Source: Comamonas testosteroni ATCC 11996 (lineage in GTDB: Bacteria; Pseudomonadota; Gammaproteobacteria; Burkholderiales; Burkholderiaceae_C). Taken from it: DNA of 64,000 bases. The translations under genes were made by a program, and so were the position numbers. Position 1 is the first letter of the stretch. Every line of letters starts with the position of its first letter. The stretch lies in the NCBI RefSeq assembly GCF_000241525.1, contig NZ_AHIL01000029.1, positions 310,001 through 374,000 of the forward strand, written 5' to 3'. The notes beneath the pieces are model-generated. The model ran no database searches. It was given only the letters and a program-made list of their open reading frames with translations, and was not told the origin of the DNA. Positions 58,542 through 64,000 of this stretch are shown piece after piece.

Positions 58542-58712
58542 ATGGCTGCTAAAGGCGGACGCGAAAAGATCAAGCTGGCTTCCACTGCTGGTACCGGTCA
58601 CTTCTACACAACGACCAAGAACAAGAAGACGATGCCTGAAAAGATGTCGATCATCAAGTTCGACCCCAAGGCTCGCAAGCACGTCGAGTACAAGGAAACC
58701 AAGCTGAAGTAA
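58542..58712 (+). CDS. rpmG: 50S ribosomal protein L33
   Basis: L33, 56 residues, read directly from the sequence: [20 protein letters not shown] and so on to [11 protein letters not shown]. It lacks the CxxC zinc pairs, the zinc-free L33 form usual in this group. AAGGAG lies nine bases before the ATG. It begins 20 bases after rpmB. Confidence 0.97.
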   Translation: MAAKGGREKIKLASTAGTGHFYTTTKNKKTMPEKMSIIKFDPKARKHVEYKETKLK

Positions 58713-58728
58713 TTCGGCCTGTTTCTTG

Positions 58729-58763
58729 AAAAACCGCCTCACGCAAGTGCAGGCGGTTTTTTT
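58729..58763 (+). terminator. Terminator of rpmB-rpmG
   Basis: A perfect 11-bp stem (AAAAACCGCCT / AGGCGGTTTTT) with an 11-base loop and seven T. Confidence 0.9.
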
Positions 58764-58852
58764 CATGCCTTCGCGATGCATGTCGCGGCGCGAGAGCTGA
58801 CGCAGCGCCCCTCCCTATACTTGGCACTTTGCAACGAACAGGGATCGATCAC

Positions 58853-59611
58853 ATGAATCACCGGACGCTGAGCACATTGCTTTTTTCGCTTGCCGTGTCG
58901 CCCGCCGTCTTCGGCCAGACATTCATCTGCCCCACGGGCCCCGGCCCCGGCCAGCGCCAGGTCGGCATGACCGGCGGCTCGCCAGGTCTGGCCTCCGTGC
59001 CCGTCTGCGAGCAGTTCAGCTCCGCGCCAGCCGCCACCCAGCGTGCCGAGCCTTCTCCTGCCGACGCCCTGGGCGGCCTCGCACGCGGCCAGCTGGAGCT
59101 GCTGCGCGAAGGGCAGGAGCTGATCAAGGAAGGACAGAAAATTGCACAAGACCCGCAGTACCAGAAGCTGCGCAAGGGCTACTGGATGTTCTCGCATGAC
59201 GAGAAAAACCCGCGCTCGGGTCTTGGATGCGCGGCGATTTTTGGCAGCATGTCCGGTGCCGTTCAGCTTTCGGGCCCCACGGCCAAGCACAACGGTGCCC
59301 TGCTGACCTTTCTGGGCATGGACATTCCCCAGCCCGCCAGCCCGCGCAAGATCCAAACCACGCTGACCCAGAACCAGGACCGCCCCCAGGAGGTTGGCGC
59401 CATCAACTACACCATGTCCAATGGCAAATGGGGCGCCATCGTCTACGCGCTGGGCGGAGCCGAAGCATTGATCAAGGAGCTGGGTGAAGAGGAAGAAGCC
59501 CGCTTCAAGGTCTCCGTGGAAGGCAAGGAAGTCATCAGCACCTTCTACAAGGAGGGCGGCAAGGCCCGTGACTTCCTGCGCCAGTGCATGGCCGGTCAGC
59601 CTACCAAATAA
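58853..59611 (+). CDS. Exported protein of unknown function
   Basis: I do not recognise this gene. The 252-residue protein starts MNHRTLSTLLFSLAVSPAVFGQ, a clear Sec signal peptide with probable cleavage after FGQ or PAVFG. It is followed by a short Cys-Pro-Gly stretch (CPTGPGPGQ), a Pro/Ala linker, and an amphipathic Lys/Glu/Gln-rich helix (about 80-112: QLELLREGQELIKEGQKIAQ). Then comes a compact region with LGCAAIFGSMSGAVQLSGP (about 125-143) and one late Cys (LRQCMAG). Three Cys are in the mature part. No lipobox. It is monocistronic, after the rpmG terminator and convergent with the MocR gene only 16 bases away. Probably periplasmic. Confidence 0.65.
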   Translation: MNHRTLSTLLFSLAVSPAVFGQTFICPTGPGPGQRQVGMTGGSPGLASVPVCEQFSSAPAATQRAEPSPADALGGLARGQLELLREGQELIKEGQKIAQDPQYQKLRKGYWMFSHDEKNPRSGLGCAAIFGSMSGAVQLSGPTAKHNGALLTFLGMDIPQPASPRKIQTTLTQNQDRPQEVGAINYTMSNGKWGAIVYALGGAEALIKELGEEEEARFKVSVEGKEVISTFYKEGGKARDFLRQCMAGQPTK

Positions 59612-59627
59612 AGGACCTTGGTCAGCG

Positions 59628-61154
59628 CTAGCTGCGCGGATTCTGTCCCAGTTGCCGGCAAGCCATCGCCCCCAGATCCTGCATCGCCCTCTCCATGAGT
59701 TCGTCGACCGGATGGGTGCAGGCCAGCCGCATGCAGTGCTCATACCGACCGGAATTGGAGAACATGCTGCCCGGCGCAATGCGTATGCCGCCCGCCAGGG
59801 CTGCCGTGAACAAGTCCGACGTGGACAGCTGCGCTGGAAACTCCAGCCACAGACACAGGCCGCCGCTTGGCAGACTCATGCGCGTGCCCAGCGGAAAATG
59901 GCGTGCCACCAGTCTGGCCATGGCCTCGCGCTGCCGCTTGAGTTGCTGTCTGAGCTTTTCCAGGCTGCGCTGATGGGTGGGTGAGCCCAGCACCTCGGCC
60001 ACGACCAGCTGCCCCAGCGTCTGGGTATTGCGGCTTTGTGCAAATTTCAGCATCTGGATACGGCCGTGCCATTGGCCGCCATTCATCCAGCCCTGACGCA
60101 GACCCGGCGCCAGACTTTTGTTGAAGGCCTGGCAATAGATCACATGCCCGGAGACACTGTCCCAGGCCTTGAGCGGCTTCACCGGCAGCCCTTCGACAAA
60201 CAGGCCGTAGGAGTCATCTTCGATCAGTGCCGCCCCATGGGCTGCGCACAGGGCCACGAGTCTGGCCTTGTTCTCGTCCGGCATGCGTGCGCCCACAGGC
60301 ATCTGCAGATCCGGCACCACCACCACGGCCTTCAGGCGCGGCTGGGTCTGAAAGGCCAGCTCCAGCGCCTCGATGGACATGCCGGTGCGTGGGCTGCAGG
60401 GAATCTCCAGCGTTTTCAGCTGCAGGGACTCCACCACCTGCAGCAGGCCGTAATAGGTTGGCGATTCGACGGCCACCATATCCCCGGGGGATGCCACGGC
60501 AGCCAGCGCCAGACTCACGGCTTCGGAATTGCCGGTGGTTGCCAGCACATCGGCAGGCGCCACACGGATACCGGAGGCCAGCGCCCGTCTGGCCATGGCC
60601 TGCTGAAACAGCGGGTGGTTGCCCTGATTGGCCAGCAGTGAGCGCCCCTGAGAGAGCAGCGTCGGATGCTCGCGCAGCAGCCGGGTGACGGTCTTGTTCA
60701 GATAGTGATGATCGAACAGGGACGCAGGCGGCGTGCAGCCACCGATGTCCATATAGACCTCGGCCTGACGGCCGCGCTCGAGCAGCAGAGAAATATGCTC
60801 GTTGATGCCCACGAAATGCGCATGCGCGCCGGGAGACAGCGGCTGGCTCAGGTCCGGCTCGCTGGTCAGAGGAATATCACCCGCCTTCGTCGCGCACACA
60901 AAGTAGCCCACGCGGGGCCTGGCCTCCAGACAGCCCTGTGCTTCCAGAAAGCGCAACACCTGCAAGGCCGTCGAGAGGCTGATGTCATGCCGCGCCATCA
61001 GCTCGCGCACCGACGGCATGCGCTCCCCGGGTTTCAGACTCCCCAGCTCTATGGCTGCGCTGTAGTGCGCGGCCAGCCGCTGGTACAGCGGCAGCAGCAC
61101 ATCGTTTGCCGCATCATCGACAGACTGTGATTCGGAGGTGGTGGAAGTCAGCAT
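59628..61154 (-). CDS. MocR/GntR-type regulator with aminotransferase domain
   Basis: A 508-residue PLP-dependent MocR regulator. The winged helix (about 20-85: LPLYQRLAAHYSAAIELGSLKPGERMPSVRELMARHDISLSTALQVLR) is joined to a fold-type-I aminotransferase domain. The PLP lysine is in YCQAFNKSLAPGLRQGW (AFNKSLAPG), with NPxHQ-like LEIPCSPRTGMSIEALE and FVEGLPVKPLKAWD. PdxR and GabR are known relatives. It is divergent from the DUF2917 gene with four GTTCTGC-type boxes between, so that gene is the likely target. Start MLTSTTSESQ at 61154 chosen over a longer frame to 61208. Confidence 0.9.
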   Translation of the reverse strand: MLTSTTSESQSVDDAANDVLLPLYQRLAAHYSAAIELGSLKPGERMPSVRELMARHDISLSTALQVLRFLEAQGCLEARPRVGYFVCATKAGDIPLTSEPDLSQPLSPGAHAHFVGINEHISLLLERGRQAEVYMDIGGCTPPASLFDHHYLNKTVTRLLREHPTLLSQGRSLLANQGNHPLFQQAMARRALASGIRVAPADVLATTGNSEAVSLALAAVASPGDMVAVESPTYYGLLQVVESLQLKTLEIPCSPRTGMSIEALELAFQTQPRLKAVVVVPDLQMPVGARMPDENKARLVALCAAHGAALIEDDSYGLFVEGLPVKPLKAWDSVSGHVIYCQAFNKSLAPGLRQGWMNGGQWHGRIQMLKFAQSRNTQTLGQLVVAEVLGSPTHQRSLEKLRQQLKRQREAMARLVARHFPLGTRMSLPSGGLCLWLEFPAQLSTSDLFTAALAGGIRIAPGSMFSNSGRYEHCMRLACTHPVDELMERAMQDLGAMACRQLGQNPRS

Positions 61155-61197
61155 GATGACAAAAAGCAGGGCCGAGCAGGCATCATGCCAGCAAGCC

Positions 61198-61299
61198 CTG
61201 TTCTGCAACAGATACAGATTGTCAGCAAACAGGGCAGAACAGATGCACCGGAATCCGCGCTGCTACGTCTGAGCAGAACGCTTGCTGTGCCTGTTCTGC
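61198..61299. promoter_or_regulatory. Four GTTCTGC-type boxes between the MocR and DUF2917 genes
   Basis: CTGTTCTGC occurs at 61198-61206 and 61291-61299. The inverse GCAGAACAG occurs at 61234-61242 and GCAGAAC at 61273-61279. They form two inverted pairs in the divergent promoter region. Likely MocR operator sites. Confidence 0.6.
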
Positions 61300-61351
61300 C
61301 AAGCCGTGTTTCCCTACGCTTGAGGGCCTGAATCACAGACCTCCAGCCACC

Positions 61352-61747
61352 ATGTCACAGCCGGACTTCACCCCGAAAACACATAGTCTCAACAGCGGCC
61401 AGGCCGCATCGCTGCTGTTTGAACCAGGCAGCGAGCTATTTTGCCAGCAAGGGCCGCTGCGTCTGGCCATCGGGCCGCTGAGCTTTACCGACAATCACTT
61501 CGGCCAGGTCATGGTGCTGCAAACCGGGCAAAGCTGGCGTTGCCCCAGCCGCACCTGGGTGCAGCTGAGCACGCCGGCGGGCGCGGCCTGGATTCAATAT
61601 CCTGCAGCCCGGATACAGCAAAGCCGCCCCTACCCGAGCAGGGCAGCGAAGCGGCTTGAAGAGGAAAAAGGCCTGAGCTTCGCGCTTGCCAGGATCTGGC
61701 AGCAGCTTGGCAAGCTCGCCCTCAGACGTGGGCAGCGCGCAGCTTGA
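61352..61747 (+). CDS. DUF2917 family protein
   Basis: A 131-residue protein with a DUF2917-like beta-rich core (about residues 12-85: SLNSGQAASLLFEPGSELFCQQGPLRLAIG ... NHFGQVMVLQTGQSWRCPSRTWVQL). A basic C-terminal tail (RAAKRLEEEKGLSF...LRRGQRAA) follows. The WITxxGD motif of many DUF2917 proteins is degenerate here (LAIGPLSFTD). Function unknown. It is divergent from the MocR regulator, a recurrent pairing in Comamonadaceae as I recall. Its last 26 bases overlap the end of the convergent desaturase gene. Confidence 0.7.
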   Translation: MSQPDFTPKTHSLNSGQAASLLFEPGSELFCQQGPLRLAIGPLSFTDNHFGQVMVLQTGQSWRCPSRTWVQLSTPAGAAWIQYPAARIQQSRPYPSRAAKRLEEEKGLSFALARIWQQLGKLALRRGQRAA

Positions 61748-62942
61748 TGGAAAAATCCTTGAGTGCGGCAATGCCGCTGGCTTCGGCCCTCTGGCACCAG
61801 GCCTGCAACTGACCGGTCAGCTGCTCGCGGCTCAGGCTGGTGTTGAGCCACAGCTGACGCAGCTCTTCGCGCATGACCAGCATCTGGTCAATCACCGGAT
61901 GCGCAGCGCGCGCCTGCGCCAGCTGGCCCTGGGCACGCTCGGGCACCTTGTCGGCATCGCGGTGCAGCCAGCGCTGCACGCCCTTGAGCAGGGAAACATC
62001 CGACTTCTGCGCCTGTTTCTGCTTGAGCAGATCCAGCTCATGCTGAACCGCCGTGCGAACGCCGCGCGCATAACGGGCCATGACCTCGTAGCGATTGGCA
62101 ATGACAGCCTCCAGCGTCAGCTCGTCAGCCACAGGCTTGACGGCGCCCATGCGCAGGCGCGGCGGGGTCTTCTTGACCTTGGCCCAGCCCAGCTTCTGCA
62201 TGATGCTGATATAGACCCAGCCGATATCGAACTCGTAGGGCTTGACGGAGAACTTCGCCGAAGTGGGGAAGGTATGGTGGTTGTTGTGCAGTTCTTCGCC
62301 GCCGATGATGAGGCCCCAGGGCACCAGATTGGTGGAGGCATCCGTCGCCTCGTAGTTGCGATAGCCCCAGAAATGCCCCACGCCGTTGACCACGCCCGCA
62401 GCCCAGAATGGAATCCAGACCATCTGCACGGCCCAGATCGACAGACCGATCACGCCGAACAGCGCCACATTCAGGATGAGCATCAGCGAGGGGCCCATCA
62501 CCGAATGGCGGTAAATGTTGCGCTCCATCCAGTCGTCGGGTGTGCCGTGACCGTATTTCCTGAGCGTTTCCTCGTTCTTGGCCTCTGCGCGGTACAGCTC
62601 GGCACCTTCGCGCATCACCTTGGCCAGGCCGCGCGTCTGCGGGCTGTGCGGGTCATCTGCGGTCTCGCATTTGGCGTGGTGCTTGCGGTGGATGGCAACC
62701 CATTCCTTGGTCACCATGCCCGTGCCCAGCCAGAGCCAGAAGCGGAAGAAATGCGAGGGAATGGGTCCCAGATCCAGCGCCCGGTGCGCCTGACTGCGGT
62801 GCAGAAAGATCGTGACGCCCGCAATCGTGAAATGGGTGGTGATCAGGGTGTAGAGCAGCAACTGCCACCACGACAGATCCCACAGGCCATTGGCCATCCA
62901 ATCCACGACGGCATTCCAGATCAAGCCGATATCCAGCGACAT
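61722..62942 (-). CDS. Acyl-CoA delta-9-type fatty acid desaturase
   Basis: A 406-residue membrane di-iron desaturase. Histidine boxes are HRSQAHR (about 46-52), HRKHH (about 84-88) and HNNHH (about 222-226), the stearoyl-CoA desaturase pattern. Hydrophobic segments flank them (WWQLLLYTLITTHFTIAGVTIFL; SLMLILNVALFGVIGLSIWAV). The C-terminal 120 residues are helical and charged, without another domain I can name. Starts MSLDIGLIWNAV at 62942; the frame to 62999 is unlike the family. It introduces a double bond into acyl chains and so tunes membrane fluidity. Its stop overlaps the DUF2917 gene end. Confidence 0.92.
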   Translation of the reverse strand: MSLDIGLIWNAVVDWMANGLWDLSWWQLLLYTLITTHFTIAGVTIFLHRSQAHRALDLGPIPSHFFRFWLWLGTGMVTKEWVAIHRKHHAKCETADDPHSPQTRGLAKVMREGAELYRAEAKNEETLRKYGHGTPDDWMERNIYRHSVMGPSLMLILNVALFGVIGLSIWAVQMVWIPFWAAGVVNGVGHFWGYRNYEATDASTNLVPWGLIIGGEELHNNHHTFPTSAKFSVKPYEFDIGWVYISIMQKLGWAKVKKTPPRLRMGAVKPVADELTLEAVIANRYEVMARYARGVRTAVQHELDLLKQKQAQKSDVSLLKGVQRWLHRDADKVPERAQGQLAQARAAHPVIDQMLVMREELRQLWLNTSLSREQLTGQLQAWCQRAEASGIAALKDFSIKLRAAHV

Positions 62943-63016
62943 AAATAACAAAGCCTTTGGCAAAAAACCGCGCCCACCCGATAAGCACGGTCGTGCCATT
63001 TTAGGTGAGCCGCCGA

Positions 63017-63052
63017 CCGGTCTGCTGTCGATTCCCCGACAGCAGATACCGG
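63017..63052. other. GC-rich hairpin between rsmB and the desaturase gene
   Basis: A perfect 10-bp stem (TCTGCTGTCG / CGACAGCAGA) with a six-base loop, extended by CCGG pairs past a two-base bulge. There is no T-run on the reverse strand, so it is not a standard terminator of rsmB. Confidence 0.5.
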
Positions 63053-63065
63053 ATTTGCACCGAAG

Positions 63066-64000
63066 TTACGCCTTTTTCACCCAAACAGCCGCGAAAAACC
63101 CGTCTGTCTCGTGCTGATGCGGCCACAGACGCAGATAGCGCCGGCCCTCGTCACCACCGCTGCAAAGCTTGTCACCGTCGGCAATCTTGAGCTGCTCCAG
63201 CACCTCGCCCGCGTCCAGCGGCACAAACTCGGGGTGCGCAGCGCTGAAGGCTTCGGCAATGGCTTCGTTTTCCTCCGGCAGGATGGAGCAGGTGGCATAG
63301 ATCAGACGTCCGCCGGCCTTGACCAGACGGGCGCTGCTCTCCAGGATGGATGCCTGCTTGAGGGTCAGCTCCTGCACCGCCTTGGCGCTCTGGCGCCACT
63401 TGAGGTCGGGGTTGCGACGCAGCGTGCCCAGACCCGAGCAAGGTGCATCGACCAGCACGCGGTCGATCTTGCCGGCCAGGCGCTTGACGCGCTCATCGCG
63501 CTCATGGGCGATGGCTGCGGGGTGCACATTGGACAGGCCCGAACGCGCCAGACGCGGCTTGAGCGCATCGAGACGGTGACCCGATACGTCAAAGGCATAC
63601 AGACGACCGGTATTGCGCATGGCCGCACCAATGGCCAGGGTCTTGCCGCCGGCACCGGCGCAAAAGTCCACCACCATCTCGCCGCGCTTGGCATCCAGCA
63701 TCAGTGCCAGCAGTTGCGAGCCTTCATCCTGCACCTCGATGGCGCCACGGTTGAAGGCATCGACCTTGGCCAGCGCGGGTTTGCCGTCCACACGCAGACC
63801 GATGGGCGAGAACGGTGTGGGCTCGGCCTTGATGCCGGCTTTTTCCAGTTCCTTGCGCAGATCGGAGCGCTTGTCGTTGAGCGTGTTGACGCGCAGATCC
63901 AGCGGAGCGGCCTTCTCCATGCTCTCGGCCAAAGCCCAGAACTCATCACCGACCTGCGCCTTGAGCGGCTCGACCAGCCACTCGGGCAGGTTGTGGCGGT
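63066..64000 (-). CDS. rsmB: RsmB/NOP family 16S rRNA m5C methyltransferase, C-terminal part
   Basis: The reverse strand is open from base 64000 to the stop at 63066, about 311 residues; the N-terminus is outside the window. The first visible codons read RHNLPEWLVEPLKAQVGDEFWALAESM, the RsmB-type region before the catalytic domain. The SAM site is VVDFCAGAGGKTLAIGAAM. Both catalytic cysteines of m5C methyltransferases are present, in DAPCSGLGTLRRNPDLKWR and YATCSILPEENE. RsmB methylates C967 of 16S rRNA. An N-terminal NusB-like domain would decide between RsmB and RsmF-type, and it is not visible. Confidence 0.88.
   Translation of the reverse strand, partial: RHNLPEWLVEPLKAQVGDEFWALAESMEKAAPLDLRVNTLNDKRSDLRKELEKAGIKAEPTPFSPIGLRVDGKPALAKVDAFNRGAIEVQDEGSQLLALMLDAKRGEMVVDFCAGAGGKTLAIGAAMRNTGRLYAFDVSGHRLDALKPRLARSGLSNVHPAAIAHERDERVKRLAGKIDRVLVDAPCSGLGTLRRNPDLKWRQSAKAVQELTLKQASILESSARLVKAGGRLIYATCSILPEENEAIAEAFSAAHPEFVPLDAGEVLEQLKIADGDKLCSGGDEGRRYLRLWPHQHETDGFFAAVWVKKA

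Noticed and set aside
63066..63932. A TTG start at 63932 for the RsmB-type gene
   Set aside because: The frame stays open and RsmB-like to the window edge, so the gene is cut by the window and does not start here.

Overview
The window is about 64 kb of GC-rich chromosome with dense, short-spaced genes. It most likely comes from a betaproteobacterium of the family Comamonadaceae, probably Comamonas or a close relative. The reasons are a Bug-type (TctC) solute receptor, an argH / AlgZ-AlgR neighbourhood, a polA / DUF2782-like / thrB block, the rpsP-rimM-trmD-rplS operon, ftsK-lolA, rpmB-rpmG, and DUF2917 and BPSS1780-type proteins. The genus is inferred from memory of gene content, not from a search. 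Almost everything is core metabolism, translation, transport and envelope biology. I see no prophage, insertion sequence, CRISPR array or defence island.

Layout. 1-11 kb: an incomplete alpha-2-macroglobulin gene, a Bug receptor, argH, a DMT exporter, a LytS/LytTR two-component pair (AlgZ/AlgR type), a His-rich ZIP metal transporter, a dienelactone hydrolase and AzlC/AzlD. 11-21 kb: polA, a small exported protein, thrB, a membrane protein, a PhoX-type phosphatase and uvrD. 21-26.5 kb: an EmrB/EmrA/outer-membrane-factor efflux operon divergent from its TetR regulator. 26.6-33 kb: guaC with a structured leader, a 3-hydroxyisobutyrate-dehydrogenase-like enzyme, two tRNA-Lys(CTT) genes, a Bcr/CflA transporter and a DEAD-box helicase with a 220-residue Gly/Arg tail. 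33-39 kb: orn, an M48 protease, a pterin dehydratase, rsgA, a lytic transglycosylase, a CobD/CbiB-like protein and a CoA-type Nudix hydrolase. 39-46 kb: the rplS-trmD-rimM-rpsP operon, a TM2 protein, a degenerate GGDEF-EAL protein, and Pit with its DUF47 partner. 46.6-50.2 kb: livHMGF. 50.6-58.7 kb: rarA, brnQ, lolA, ftsK, trxB, rpmB and rpmG. 58.8-64 kb: an exported protein of unknown function, a MocR regulator divergent from a DUF2917 gene with a set of repeated boxes between them, an acyl-CoA desaturase and an incomplete rsmB.

How the genes work together. Clear transcription units are the efflux operon with its TetR operator, the DUF47-pit phosphate uptake pair, livH-livM-livG-livF, azlC-azlD, ftsK-lolA and the trmD operon. 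The trmD operon has a terminator-like hairpin just after rpsP. Strong hairpin terminators separate most convergent neighbours.

Most worth a second look: (1) an 82-bp inverted-repeat-bounded element present twice, one copy of which supplies the last 13 codons of the AlgR-like regulator; (2) a family of 76-78-bp palindromic intergenic elements; (3) a guaC leader that could hide its ribosome binding site; (4) four GTTCTGC boxes between the MocR gene and the DUF2917 gene; (5) a GGDEF-EAL protein that has lost key residues in both domains; (6) an AT-rich 0.5-kb gap at 46.2-46.6 kb. None of these amounts to proof of a new system.
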